From the NCBI RefSeq assembly GCF_004364635.1, contig NZ_SOAX01000003.1, positions 468,499 to 532,498 of the forward strand: a DNA stretch of 64,000 bases, read 5' to 3'. Every line of letters begins with the position of its first letter. Position 1 is the first letter of the stretch. Below are positions 33,251 through 42,596 of the stretch, one piece after another. The DNA comes from Halospina denitrificans (GTDB lineage Bacteria; Pseudomonadota; Gammaproteobacteria; Pseudomonadales; Oleiphilaceae). Below the pieces are notes generated by a model. It was not told the DNA's origin. It saw only the letters and a program-made list of their open reading frames with translations, and searched no databases. A program made the translations under genes and the position numbers.

Positions 33251-34600
33251 ATGGAAGTGCGATTATCGAATTTTATTCGGGCGGAAATAGAGCCGATTCT
33301 TGAGGACTGGGAAGACTTTGCCGAAACCCTCCTTCATGCCCGTCATATGGACCAGATAGGGCTGCGCGACCATGCCAAGCACATGCTTCTGGTGATTGCC
33401 GACGATCTCGATATCCACCAGAGCGAGGCCGAACAGACCACGAAATCCAAAGGCCTGGGATCCGGAGCAGAAGGGGCGTCCTGGGCAGAGCTACACGGGG
33501 GAGATCGACAGACCAGCGGCTTCAGCGTCATGGAGACGGCTTCCGAGTTTCGGGCCCTGCGGGCGAGCGTGGTAAAGCACTGGGCCAACACTAACCCAAC
33601 GGCTGCCGGACAGCAGATTGAAGAGCTTACGCGATTCCATGAAGCCATAGACCAGGCCGTCGCCGAATCGCTGGAGCAGTATACGATCTTGAAAGAGTTG
33701 GAGACCCGGCTGTTCGGAGCGGTTCTGGTCGCATCCCCCGATCCGATTTACGTGCTGGATCTTGAGGGCCGGTTTATCTATGCAAACCAGGCAACCGCGA
33801 GCCTTTTCGCTCTGAAGACCGAAGCGATCATCGGAAAGTCGACCTATGACTTCGGTTTTTCATTCGCCTCGAACTTCCAGCGCCATCTTCAAAAGGTGAT
33901 TGCCAAACAGTCCACTTACCGGGGCCAGCTCACCCACACCTTTGCTTCTGGCCAGGGGGAACGATTCGAGTATCTTCTCGCGCCGGTGCTGGACGAGCAT
34001 CAACACACCGAAGCGATTGTCTGCATTTTCCGGGATGTTACCGAACGGGCCCTCGCCGAGGAAAAAATATGGCACAACGCCCATCACGACCTCCTGACCG
34101 GGCTTCCGAATCGACGTCTTTTCCTGGATCGCCTGAACCAGGAGGTCAAACATGCAAAACGCAGCAGCCTGGCTCTTGCCGTGCTCTTCATGGATCTTGA
34201 TGGTTTCAAGGAGGTCAATGACTCCCTCGGCCATGAAGTGGGCGACGCTTTACTGGCTGAGGTGGCAGAGCGGCTGTCTGATTGTGTCCGGGAGGACGAT
34301 ACGATCGCCCGACTGGGCGGTGATGAATTTACCATGATTCTCGCCGGTACCAAGGACCGTACGGATGTTGAGCGCGTGGTGCGGACTATTATTGATTCAC
34401 TCGCTGTGCCCTTCCAAATCGCAGAAAAGCCTGTCCGGATTTCCGTCAGCATCGGGGTTTCGTTCTACCCCCGGGACGCATCTACGCCTGTCGCTATGCT
34501 ACAAGCCGCGGATCAGGCCATGTATAAGGCCAAGGAATCCGGCTCCAACCACCTGTGCTTTTTCGATAGATCCGATAAGCCGGGCCGACATTCGGCCTGA
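33251..34600 (+). CDS. RsbRD-like N-terminal domain, PAS and GGDEF diguanylate cyclase
   Basis: A 449-residue cytoplasmic protein. Residues 1-150 (FIRAEIEPILEDWEDFAETL, RDHAKHMLLVIADDLD, ASEFRALRASVVKHW, FHEAIDQAVAESLEQYT) match the all-helical RsbRD/RsbT-antagonist-like domain. A PAS domain follows (ASPDPIYVLDLEGRFIYANQ) and then GGDEF with HHDLLTGLPNRRLF, FMDLDGFKEVNDSLGHEVGD and an intact RLGGDEFTMIL. It should make c-di-GMP. The same N-terminal domain occurs in the GGDEF-EAL protein at 49005. A palindromic promoter element lies 130 bases upstream. Confidence 0.9.
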   Translation: MEVRLSNFIRAEIEPILEDWEDFAETLLHARHMDQIGLRDHAKHMLLVIADDLDIHQSEAEQTTKSKGLGSGAEGASWAELHGGDRQTSGFSVMETASEFRALRASVVKHWANTNPTAAGQQIEELTRFHEAIDQAVAESLEQYTILKELETRLFGAVLVASPDPIYVLDLEGRFIYANQATASLFALKTEAIIGKSTYDFGFSFASNFQRHLQKVIAKQSTYRGQLTHTFASGQGERFEYLLAPVLDEHQHTEAIVCIFRDVTERALAEEKIWHNAHHDLLTGLPNRRLFLDRLNQEVKHAKRSSLALAVLFMDLDGFKEVNDSLGHEVGDALLAEVAERLSDCVREDDTIARLGGDEFTMILAGTKDRTDVERVVRTIIDSLAVPFQIAEKPVRISVSIGVSFYPRDASTPVAMLQAADQAMYKAKESGSNHLCFFDRSDKPGRHSA

Positions 34601-34662
34601 ACGATGCTTTGGAAGAGATCCAATGGTCATCCACATAGCCTGCTGACACGGGCATCCGCACC

Positions 34663-36810
34663 TCATGCAGGCATGGCATTCGCCCGGTTGTTGCGCGACC
34701 AGACACGGTGGTTCGACAGCGCCTTGACGAACGCCGGGAACACGTCGTCGACCTGATCACCCATGATCACGCCCTCGTCGTCCTTTGGAATTCCGGCGGC
34801 GTCGAGCAACTGCTGGCCGTCCGCCAACGCGACGATGACCTTCAGGTGCTTGTAGGCTTCCTGTAGATAGTAGCGGCCAAGGCCGGACTCACTCAGGCGC
34901 CTGGCGCTGTCCGCCCCACCGGCGACGATTACCGCATCCACTGCGACAGAGGGCAGCCCGTTGAGCATGGCGTCGCTGTCCACGTTGTCACCTCCTGTCC
35001 CAGCCACCGGCGCCATGGAGGGGGCAATGACCATTCCAGTGGCGCCCTCCTCCGACAGTTTCCTCCTGAGTTCCGTGACCTGCGCAACATCCACCCCATC
35101 GGCCGCCAGGATTGCGACCTTGCGGGTCCGGATGTTGCCCGGGAGCCGGTGCATAAGACTGAGGGGCGCCGATTCGACCTGGCTGCTGTAGCCCAGCTCC
35201 GCCGCCGGCGCGACCGGCTCGGAGGGCGCCTCGATGCCGTGGCCACGGCCCACGGCCTGGGCGAGCTCCACCGAGATGTTGGGCAGTATCCGCTGGATAA
35301 CCCGTTCGCGGATATAGGGCCGTGCGACCTTGGACAGCTCGAAGGTATAGGCGGCGATGATGTGCTCTTTCTCCACATCGCTCTGGCTGTTCCAGAACAG
35401 CCGCGCCTGGGAGTAGTGGTCCGCGAAGGACGCACTGCGCGCGCGGATCTTGCTGCCGTCCACCCGCTCCTGAACGGTCTCAAACCCGCCCTGCGCCGGC
35501 GCGGACGGCGTCTGCGCCGGGTAGCCGCCGTCGATCGAGTTAGGCTCGTAGGACGCCTGGCCGGTGTTGATGGTCTGGCGGTGGGCGCTGTCGCGCTGGT
35601 TGTTGTGAAACGGGCATACCGGCTGGTTGATGGGGATTTCGTGAAAATTGGGGCCATGCAGTCGTAGCATCTGGGTATCGAGATAGGAGAACAACCGCCC
35701 CTGGAGCAACGGATCGTTGCTGAAGTCGATGCCCGGAACGATATGACCCGGGTTGAAGGCCACCTGCTCGGTCTCGGCGAAGAAGTTGTCCGGGTTACGG
35801 TTGAGCACCATCCGGCCGATGGGCTCCACCGGCACCTGCTCCTCGGGAATGAGCTTGGTCGGGTCGAGCAGGTCAAAATCAAAGTTGTGCTCGTCCTTTT
35901 CCTCTACGACCTGCACGCACAGCTCCCACTCCAGGGCGTCGCCGTTCTCAATATCGCTCCACATCTCGCGGCGGTTGAAGTCGGGGTCCCGGCCCCAGAG
36001 CTTCTGGGCCTCATCCCAGATCAGCGAGCAGGTACCAGCCACCGGTTTCCAGTGAAACTTCACGAAGCGCGATGCCTCAAGCCTGTCGATCAGGCGAAAC
36101 GTGTGCACGCCGAAACCTTCCATGTACCGGAAGTGCCGGGGAAAGGCGCGATCCGACATGGTCCACAGCACTGTGTGGGTGGCCTCGGGCATCAGCGAGA
36201 CGAAATCCCAGAAGGTGTCGTGGGCGGACTGGCCCTGGGGTATTTCATTGTGGGGCTCTGGCTTGACCGCATGCACGAAGTCCGGAAACTTGATCGCGTC
36301 CTGGATGAAGAATACCGGCATGTTGTTGCCCACCAGGTCCCAGTTGCCCTCGCTGGTATAGAACTTGGTCGCAAAGCCGCGCACGTCCCGCACGGTGTCG
36401 TTGGACCCACGCGAGCCCTGGACCGTGGAGAAGCGGGTGAAAACCGGCGTGCTCTGTTTGGGATCCTGGAACAGTGCCGCCTTGGAATACCGGGCGGCGT
36501 TCTCATAGGGCCGGAAGTATCCGTGAGCGGCCGATCCGCGCGCGTGCACGATTCGCTCTGGAATACGCTCGTTGTCAAAGTGATTGATCTTCTCCCGGAA
36601 GATGAAATCCTCCATGAGAGTGGCACCGCGCTCGCCCGTCTTCAGCGAATTGTGGTTGTCCGCAATGCGTACCCCATGGTTCGTGCGCAGGTCCTTGCCG
36701 TCGGCATTCGAGCGATAGCGGTCCAGTTTCTCATGCTTCTTATTTTTGTCCGACGAGGGATTATCCTCGGGGGGGCCTTCGTTCGGGGTGGTGTATGGAT
36801 TCCTTGGCAT
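34663..36810 (-). CDS. katE: Large-subunit catalase (HPII/KatE type)
   Basis: A 715-residue heme catalase that dismutates hydrogen peroxide. The catalytic His89 lies in RIVHARGSAAHGYF, and the distal Asn163 in LVGNNMPVFFIQDA. The heme-tyrosine region reads LFSYLDTQMLRLHGPNFHEI. The C-terminal 150 residues form the flavodoxin/PfpI-like domain of large catalases (TRKVAILAADGVDVAQVTEL). ATG at 36810 is chosen because GGAGG lies 8 bases before it; an open frame continues upstream to 36867. A palindromic element with a TACATT hexamer lies about 250 bases upstream of the start, beyond a gene remnant. Confidence 0.95.
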   Translation of the reverse strand: MPRNPYTTPNEGPPEDNPSSDKNKKHEKLDRYRSNADGKDLRTNHGVRIADNHNSLKTGERGATLMEDFIFREKINHFDNERIPERIVHARGSAAHGYFRPYENAARYSKAALFQDPKQSTPVFTRFSTVQGSRGSNDTVRDVRGFATKFYTSEGNWDLVGNNMPVFFIQDAIKFPDFVHAVKPEPHNEIPQGQSAHDTFWDFVSLMPEATHTVLWTMSDRAFPRHFRYMEGFGVHTFRLIDRLEASRFVKFHWKPVAGTCSLIWDEAQKLWGRDPDFNRREMWSDIENGDALEWELCVQVVEEKDEHNFDFDLLDPTKLIPEEQVPVEPIGRMVLNRNPDNFFAETEQVAFNPGHIVPGIDFSNDPLLQGRLFSYLDTQMLRLHGPNFHEIPINQPVCPFHNNQRDSAHRQTINTGQASYEPNSIDGGYPAQTPSAPAQGGFETVQERVDGSKIRARSASFADHYSQARLFWNSQSDVEKEHIIAAYTFELSKVARPYIRERVIQRILPNISVELAQAVGRGHGIEAPSEPVAPAAELGYSSQVESAPLSLMHRLPGNIRTRKVAILAADGVDVAQVTELRRKLSEEGATGMVIAPSMAPVAGTGGDNVDSDAMLNGLPSVAVDAVIVAGGADSARRLSESGLGRYYLQEAYKHLKVIVALADGQQLLDAAGIPKDDEGVIMGDQVDDVFPAFVKALSNHRVWSRNNRANAMPA

Positions 36811-36878
36811 CAGTGCTTCCTCCATTGCGTGTGACGTTGGATCATCCGGTGTGATTCCGGCGAACACGGTCGCAGGAT

Positions 36879-37020
36879 TCAGGCACTGCGCCGACCAGAC
36901 ATGGGCTCAGCTGCACAGGGCATTGGTGCATTGAAGAATTCCTGGAAAGCCTGGACTACACCCTGCGATTGTTCGTGATGGGGAAAATGGCCACACCCCT
37001 CGAACACTTTCACTGTCGAT
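36879..37020 (-). pseudogene. C-terminal remnant of an alpha/beta hydrolase
   Basis: Reading toward lower coordinates, STVKVFEGCGHFPHHEQSQG followed by VVQAFQEFF is the typical end of an alpha/beta hydrolase, with the catalytic His in CGHFPHHE. Nothing upstream in the same frame looks like the rest of the enzyme, and there is no room for it before the second catalase ends at 37102. It lies in the leader of the HPII-type catalase gene. Confidence 0.6.
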
Positions 37021-37050
37021 ACCCGGAATGTAAGCAACGCACCAGCAGTC

Positions 37051-37070
37051 GTCTGTACGTTAGCGCACTC
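37051..37070 (-). promoter_or_regulatory. Palindromic regulatory element upstream of the HPII-type catalase
   Basis: On the plus strand GTCTGTACGTTAGCGCACTC; on the minus strand GAGTGCGCTAACGTACAGAC. On the minus strand a TACATT hexamer begins 30 bases after the central TA, preceded by TG, so it probably drives the catalase gene through the hydrolase remnant. Confidence 0.55.
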
Positions 37071-37101
37071 TTTACCCACACCTGGTGCGTCATGAACTCC
37101 A

Positions 37102-38958
37102 TCATTTCGTTGGCGAGGTGCTCTCGTGGTATGAATGGCGATGCCCCGAGACCGCGGTGATGAATGCCGGCGCGACCTCCGCCGCATTGGCGCTTTCCGC
37201 TAACAGGATGCCGTCGTCCTCATTCATGACTGGCCCCATTCCGGCCATTTTCAGCAACTCCCGTCCGGCACCCAAAGCGAGAATCGTTTTGCAGTGCCTG
37301 AAGATATCCTTTATGAACGCCATCGCATGCCCGTTACCTGCGAGCGCCTGGACGGCGTCGCTCCCATCGGGCACCACCAGCGCATCGAACAGCACGCCTG
37401 GTGAACTCTCCATCGACCTGTCCGCTTCAATTTCCTCACCGGACGAGGCAACGAACACACCGACCCGTGAACCCACGAAATGAACAACTGCACCCGCGTC
37501 GGTCAGCGCCCTATGGATGCTGGCGAGAGGTGCATGGTGGACGCCCTGCTCGACCAGCACGGCGATCTGACGCGTGCGGACACCGCGCTGGCCCGGCAAC
37601 GCTTTCAATGACAACGCGGGAGAGACGGTCACCTCCGCCGGCTCCGGATCGGTGATGGCCTTCGGCATTGCATCGGGCACTTGCATGCCCAATCCGGAGG
37701 CGACATCTGCGGCCAGTTCCCGTGACACGTTCACCAGCGAGGAAAGCATCCGCTCACGGATGGCAGGCACTCCAACCCCGCGCAACTCGAGCCGGAATGC
37801 GGCTGCAATATGTGCTTTCTCGACAGCCGACTGGCTGTTGTAGAACAACGCGGCCTGCGCATAGTGCTCAGCGAATTTCTCCGACTTTCCGCAGACCCTG
37901 TCCTGGTCGTTGGTATCGGGGAACGGTTCGACCCCTGCTTTGCCGGCGATTCGCGCAATCTGCGTATCCGCATAGGAATGGCGTCGACCGGTGAGCAACG
38001 GGTGATGACAGAAGTCGATGCCCGGCACCATATGCGATTTGCAGAATGCAACCTGCTCGGTTTCCGCGAAGAAATGGTCCGGGTTGCGGTTCAGCACCAT
38101 GCGCCCGACGGGCGTAATCGGCACGAGTTCCTCCGGCACTATTTTGGTCAAGTCGAGCACATCGAAGCTGAAGCCCTGGGCCTGCTCCTCGGTGAATATC
38201 TGCAGCCCCAGTTCCCACTCCGGGAATTCGCCCGACTCGATGGCTTCCCACAGATCACGACGATGAAAATCGGGGTCCGCGTCCGCGATTTTCACGGCTT
38301 CATCCCAGACCAGTGAATGGGTGCCCTGCAGCGGTTTCCAGTGGAACTTGCAGAATACCGATTCGCCCTGCTCGTTGATCAGGCGGAACGTGTGCACGCC
38401 AAAGCCTTGCATCATCCGGTAGCTGCGCGGTATCGCGCGATCCGACATCACCCACATCAGCATGTGCGTGGACTCCGGCATCAGCGAGACAAAATCCCAG
38501 AAGGTGTCATGGGGCGATTCGGCTCGCGATATGCCGTGATGGGGTGCCGGCTTGAGGTCGTAGACCAGATCGGGAAACTTCATCGCATCCTGGATGAAGA
38601 ATACCGGCATATTATTTCCGACCAGATCCCAGTTGCCCTCGTCGGTACGGAACTTCACCGCAAAGCCACGTGCGTCGCGCGCCATGTCCTTCAAACCGCG
38701 TTCGCTGGCCCCCTTGGTAAAGCGCGCACTCACGGGCGTTCTCTTGCCTTTTTCGGCGAACGGGACCGCCCGGGTGTACTGGGCAAACGCGTCATAGGCT
38801 TCGAAGTATCCATGCGCTACTGAGCCGGGAGCATGGAGGATCCGCTCCGGAATGCGCTTGTGGTCAGAATGATCGCTTGGATCGACACGGACCCGACCGA
38901 ACGGAAGAACGGTCGCACTCGTTCCTGACAACCGGGCCGGATTCCTTTTCGTAGCCAT
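37102..38958 (-). CDS. Second large-subunit catalase, with an internal gap
   Basis: A 618-residue catalase. Catalytic His42 in RILHAPGSVAHGYF and the distal Asn in LVGNNMPVFFIQDAMKFP are present, as is the heme-Tyr region RRHSYADTQIARI. After that Tyr the usual GPNF.E.PINRP...HNNQRDG segment is missing: the sequence goes from ARIAGKAGVEPFPDTNDQDR directly to KSEKFAEHYAQAALFYNSQS. The frame is kept, so about 50-60 residues are absent relative to its neighbour. The C-terminal PfpI-like domain is present (TRQIAVLVEQGVHHAPLASI). It may be a divergent but working enzyme or an internal deletion. A palindromic element with an exact-spacing TACAAC hexamer lies about 115-165 bases upstream. Confidence 0.88.
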   Translation of the reverse strand: MATKRNPARLSGTSATVLPFGRVRVDPSDHSDHKRIPERILHAPGSVAHGYFEAYDAFAQYTRAVPFAEKGKRTPVSARFTKGASERGLKDMARDARGFAVKFRTDEGNWDLVGNNMPVFFIQDAMKFPDLVYDLKPAPHHGISRAESPHDTFWDFVSLMPESTHMLMWVMSDRAIPRSYRMMQGFGVHTFRLINEQGESVFCKFHWKPLQGTHSLVWDEAVKIADADPDFHRRDLWEAIESGEFPEWELGLQIFTEEQAQGFSFDVLDLTKIVPEELVPITPVGRMVLNRNPDHFFAETEQVAFCKSHMVPGIDFCHHPLLTGRRHSYADTQIARIAGKAGVEPFPDTNDQDRVCGKSEKFAEHYAQAALFYNSQSAVEKAHIAAAFRLELRGVGVPAIRERMLSSLVNVSRELAADVASGLGMQVPDAMPKAITDPEPAEVTVSPALSLKALPGQRGVRTRQIAVLVEQGVHHAPLASIHRALTDAGAVVHFVGSRVGVFVASSGEEIEADRSMESSPGVLFDALVVPDGSDAVQALAGNGHAMAFIKDIFRHCKTILALGAGRELLKMAGMGPVMNEDDGILLAESANAAEVAPAFITAVSGHRHSYHESTSPTK

Positions 38959-39077
38959 GGTTCCTCTCCGTGGAGGTGGGAAATGTGGGCAATCGAGATG
39001 CAGCTGAAACCTCTAGCCCTACTGATTTTCATGCCTCTGATGAAGGATGTCTGTGCGATAACGAACGCGGGCGCCGC

Positions 39078-39126
39078 GTTGTAGCTGCCCCGCTCTTTTC
39101 CGCTAAGTGTGGTAGCGCACAGACGC
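39078..39126 (-). promoter_or_regulatory. Palindromic element and -10 hexamer of the second catalase gene
   Basis: On the minus strand GCGTCTGTGCGCTACCACAC (39126 to 39107), with the left half-site fully matching. TACAAC (39083 to 39078 on the minus strand) begins exactly 31 bases after the central TA, the same distance as at 601, 44821 and 48885. The catalase starts at 38958. Confidence 0.6.
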
Positions 39127-39279
39127 GCCGCCTGGAGTATCACTCAATAACGGCGTGTATTATCTGCCAGGGCGGTGCCTCCTATGACGGACGTGATTAC
39201 CAGGAAAGCGAATACACTGAATGCGAGCGCCGGGAGGGCCGGGCAATCGGTTTCCCTGTCGGGGCGCTACAGCAAGGTG

Positions 39280-39420
39280 CGAGCCGACTCATCAGCGACT
39301 ACCGCCCCTTCAATCCAGGTTTTTCCGTCTGTTCAATTCCTATTACAAGTCTGCCGGCGAGCACTGGGTGCAGGGCGAACGGGGCCAGCTGTCACGCCCT
39401 ACCCTGGCCGGGATTGGGGT
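39280..39420 (+). pseudogene. Frameshifted remnant resembling the DinB-like domain of EgtB
   Basis: In one frame RLISDYRPFNPGF, then after a one-base shift FFRLFNSYYKSAGEHWVQGE and RGQLSRPTLAGI. Together this resembles the 'P..LFNSYY...G......RG.L.RPTL' block of the DinB-like domain of ergothioneine-type EgtB proteins. There is neither a start nor an end, and a frameshift lies inside. The 580-base stretch between the second catalase and the hydrolase gene holds only this remnant and the palindromic element. Confidence 0.45.
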
Positions 39421-39538
39421 GGAAAGCTTCACAGACCCGCACGAGCGTTTTATCGACTCCCTATGGCAGGTGAACAAGCAGGTCAATCCAGGGAGTGGTT
39501 AATTGAGAATCCAGAAAAATACCTGTCGGAGATGACAA

Positions 39539-40408
39539 ATGATCAGCAATACCGCAATTGTGGACGGAATTACCATGAGGTGGGAGGAGACCGGCGAAGG
39601 CATGCCAGTCATCCTTATACACGGGATTCCCACGTCTCCCGCGCTGTGGCGACATGTTGCGCCCCAGATTACCAGGGGACGCTGCCTTGCCTGGGAAATG
39701 GTCGGCTATGGCGCGTCCATTCCGGAGGGTCGTGATCGGGACATATCCATAGGGCGCCAAGCCGATTATCTCGTGAGCTGGCTTAAACACCTGGGAATCG
39801 AGCAGGCCATTTTCGTCGGGCATGATCTTGGCGGGGGCGTCGCCCAGATTGCCGCTGTCCGGAACCCCGGCTTGTGCCGCGGCTTATTTCTGACCAACGC
39901 GATTGGTTACGATTCCTGGCCGATCCCGAGCGTGAAGGCCATGCGCATGGCCGGACCGCTACTTCGGCATCTGCCCAATTCCGCATTCAAGCAGGTGATC
40001 CGGACGTTCCTTCAGCGTGGGCACGCCAACAGTGCTCGGGCGGAGGAAGCACTCGAAGCGCATTGGCCCCATTACAGGGAACATGACGGTGCGGCCGCCT
40101 TTGTCCGGCAGGCGAACTCCCTCAATGTACAGGACACGCTGGCCGTTGCGGGTGACCTGCCCAGGCTGGGAATACCTGCCCGCGTCGTCTGGGGCACCGC
40201 GGACCAGTTCCAGAAAATCGAATACGGCGAACGGTTTGCACAGGATCTTTCCACGCCGCTGCAGCGGATCGAAGGCGGAAAACACTTCACGCCGGAGGAT
40301 CATCCGGGGATGATTGCTGACGGCATTAACCAACTTGTAGCGGACGTCACGGCCACCGAGATCATTGCTGACACCCGTAATGACAAGGACGTTGCCAGCA
40401 GTCTCTGA
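39539..40408 (+). CDS. Alpha/beta hydrolase (haloalkane dehalogenase/epoxide hydrolase-like)
   Basis: A 289-residue hydrolase. PVILIHGIPTSPALWRHVAP carries the oxyanion HG, and VGHDLGGGVAQIAA carries an Asp nucleophile, the arrangement of haloalkane dehalogenases and epoxide hydrolases rather than esterases. ARVVWGTADQF and IEGGKHFTPEDHP hold the likely acid and His. Substrate unknown. Convergent with the 7TM-GGDEF gene, whose stop lies 9 bases away. Confidence 0.85.
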   Translation: MISNTAIVDGITMRWEETGEGMPVILIHGIPTSPALWRHVAPQITRGRCLAWEMVGYGASIPEGRDRDISIGRQADYLVSWLKHLGIEQAIFVGHDLGGGVAQIAAVRNPGLCRGLFLTNAIGYDSWPIPSVKAMRMAGPLLRHLPNSAFKQVIRTFLQRGHANSARAEEALEAHWPHYREHDGAAAFVRQANSLNVQDTLAVAGDLPRLGIPARVVWGTADQFQKIEYGERFAQDLSTPLQRIEGGKHFTPEDHPGMIADGINQLVADVTATEIIADTRNDKDVASSL

Positions 40409-40417
40409 CACTCTGAT

Positions 40418-42367
40418 TCAGGATGGAAGCTCGTGAGCCACAACAACCCGGTTGCGGCCCGCCTCCTTGGCCTCATACAGGGCGTTATCACTGCGCCTGA
40501 CCAGCTCTTCGGCATCGCTGCCCGGCCCCGGTATCTGGGAGGCGACGCCGAGACTGAGAGTGAACGCCAGCCGATGGTTCTCGGTTTCCACACGGTGGGC
40601 CTCTGCCCGACTGCGGATACGCTCAGCCAGATGCTCGGCGCCGGCAATGGCTGTGTTGGGTAACACGATGACGAATTCCTCGCCGCCGAAGCGGGCGAGG
40701 ATATCCGAAGTACGCTGAACTTCTTCCTGTAACAGCTTTGCCAGTTCCACCAGACAGCGGTCACCCGCCATGTGGCCGTAGGTGTCATTGAGCAGCTTGA
40801 AATAGTCGATATCCATCATGATCATCGACAACGGAACCTGTTCCCGACAGGCCCGTTTCCATTCCCTGTGCAACTGACTGGTGAGATGGCGGCGATTGTA
40901 GACGCCGGTGAGCGGGTCCACGATGCTGAGCTGTTCCAGCTCTTCGTTGGCCGAGGCCAGTTGCTCCATCGTCTGGCGCAGTTCCAGGGTACGCTCTTCC
41001 ACATGGCTTTCAAGTTCCGCGGCGTGGCGCTTCTGGTCCTCGATGGTCTGGCGCTGCAGGTGGGCGGTCATCTCCAAGGCCTCGTGCTCTGCCTCTGCCC
41101 GGGCGCGCATTGCCATGTTCAGCCGCATGGCCAGGCCGATGGACAGCAGAAAGCCCTCCAGCGCCGATCCGATCTGAAACACCAGGAACGGCCTGTTGTC
41201 ACCGGGCAGCAGTGCCATGTGGGACAGCATAAGGGCAATGGCGCCAATAATGATGATGGTCCAGGCAAAGACATAGAAGCGGGCCTCCAGAATCCCCTTG
41301 TGCCAGGCTGCGATGCCGCTGTAGAGGAGCAAGCTGCCGCCGATCAGCAGGATGACTGAAATCAGCTTGAGGGTGGTAATGCTGGGCACAAAGAGAGCGT
41401 ACAGGGCCATGATGCCCCACACCCAGAGCAGTACCGTCATGATGCGGAAAAGGGGTGGGTGGCAGGTCCTGAGAGAGAGAAACTCCCGCGTGAACAGGAC
41501 ACTCATGCCCGCCCCAGCGGCCATCATGACGATATAGGCGCGATCACTCCACCAGGGCCAGTCAGGCCACAGATACTGCTCGGCAAAGCCCTGGCGGATG
41601 AAAAACCACAGTCCAGTGGTGAGAATGAAACCAAAATAGTACAGGTAGGCCCGGTCCCGGATGCTGAAGAAGATCACCAGACTGGCCAGGGCGATGACCA
41701 GCATCAGACCGAAATAAGCGCCCTGGATGATGCGGTGAGTGAGCCGCTCGTTGATGTACGCATCCATGGGCATCAGCGTAAGCGGGATGCGCATGTGGGC
41801 GTGAGTCTCAACCCGCAGATAAGCCCGGTAGGCGGTCTCCGGCTTTAACGCCAGCGGAAAGGCGAAGGCGCTGTCCTCGATCGGGCGCTCGGAAAAGGGG
41901 TAGCGTTGGCCAGTACGGTAGTGAACCCGGGCCGGCGCCTCGTCCTCTTCATAGAGCCAGAGGTCGGCCCGGTTCAGGGACGCATTGTCGAGATGCAGCA
42001 CCCAAGGCTGTCCGGATGCCTCATTCGGTCCTTCGAAGGCGACCCGCAACCAGACGGTGTCGCCGGTCAGGCCCAGATTCAGGGGCAGGGTTCGGCGCTG
42101 CCACTGGTCGGAAGAGGCCACATCGGCCGGGTCTGTCGATGGGTCGGCGGTCTGGAGCAGTTCCACGCTTTCCGGCAAAAGGGTTGGTTCGGCCGGAGGA
42201 GTGGCCCTGGCAGCGCCGTCCCGGAGTGTGACCAATGCGACCAGCACCAGCACCAGAACGACCAGGACAAACAGGCCCGGTAACAGCCTATGTCCACCCA
42301 TCCGTGCCCACCATTCCATCGGCGCAGGCTGGGCGACCGTGGGCTTTCGCGGTAACAAGCGGACCAT
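40418..42367 (-). CDS. 7TM-DISM receptor diguanylate cyclase
   Basis: A 649-residue inner-membrane sensor. It has an N-terminal anchor helix (LFVLVVLVLVLVALVTL), a periplasmic 7TMR-DISMED2-type domain (LNLGLTGDTVWLRVAFEG, LHLDNASLNRADLWLYEE), seven membrane helices, a coiled coil, and a GGDEF domain with IVDPLTGVYNRRHL, MMDIDYFKLLNDTYGHMAGD and the active FGGEEFVIVLP. It should make c-di-GMP in response to an external, possibly carbohydrate, signal. The same sensor module heads the EAL protein at 46286, suggesting an opposed pair. Confidence 0.93.
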   Translation of the reverse strand: MVRLLPRKPTVAQPAPMEWWARMGGHRLLPGLFVLVVLVLVLVALVTLRDGAARATPPAEPTLLPESVELLQTADPSTDPADVASSDQWQRRTLPLNLGLTGDTVWLRVAFEGPNEASGQPWVLHLDNASLNRADLWLYEEDEAPARVHYRTGQRYPFSERPIEDSAFAFPLALKPETAYRAYLRVETHAHMRIPLTLMPMDAYINERLTHRIIQGAYFGLMLVIALASLVIFFSIRDRAYLYYFGFILTTGLWFFIRQGFAEQYLWPDWPWWSDRAYIVMMAAGAGMSVLFTREFLSLRTCHPPLFRIMTVLLWVWGIMALYALFVPSITTLKLISVILLIGGSLLLYSGIAAWHKGILEARFYVFAWTIIIIGAIALMLSHMALLPGDNRPFLVFQIGSALEGFLLSIGLAMRLNMAMRARAEAEHEALEMTAHLQRQTIEDQKRHAAELESHVEERTLELRQTMEQLASANEELEQLSIVDPLTGVYNRRHLTSQLHREWKRACREQVPLSMIMMDIDYFKLLNDTYGHMAGDRCLVELAKLLQEEVQRTSDILARFGGEEFVIVLPNTAIAGAEHLAERIRSRAEAHRVETENHRLAFTLSLGVASQIPGPGSDAEELVRRSDNALYEAKEAGRNRVVVAHELPS

Positions 42368-42393
42368 GGGCTTTTCGCTTTTGGCAGATTATT

Positions 42394-42409
42394 GACAGTA
42401 GCGTACGCA
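42394..42409 (-). promoter_or_regulatory. Partial palindromic element before the 7TM-GGDEF gene
   Basis: GACAGTAGCGTACGCA on the plus strand. It shares TGCGTACGCTA with the copy at 33101 but lacks the other half-site. It sits inside what looks like an ordinary promoter on the minus strand (TTGACC upstream, AATAAT downstream), only 27 bases from the start codon, so its role may differ from that of the full copies. Confidence 0.35.
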
Positions 42410-42555
42410 TTAAAGGTCAATACAGCAAAAAGCCAACCTTTTCACAAATCACCGCTGTTTTTTCTCTGACAACCACCAGCAGATGAGTTGGATACTGCCC
42501 AGACCAAAGCTCGCGTTTCAACTTACGCTGAAAGCTCAACCCAATCGGAAAACTA

Positions 42556-42582
42556 AAGCGGCCGGCGCAGAGCCGGCCGCTT
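42556..42582 (-). terminator. Intrinsic terminator of the outer-membrane protein gene
   Basis: AAGCGGCCGGC and GCCGGCCGCTT pair perfectly around a GCAGA loop (11 bp). On the minus strand a TTTAGTTTT stretch follows. It begins 15 bases after the stop of the beta-barrel gene. Confidence 0.88.
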
Positions 42583-42596
42583 CAGGATCGATACCC

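Noticed and set aside
35743..36834. Plus-strand frame of 363 codons
   Set aside because: Antisense to the HPII-type catalase.
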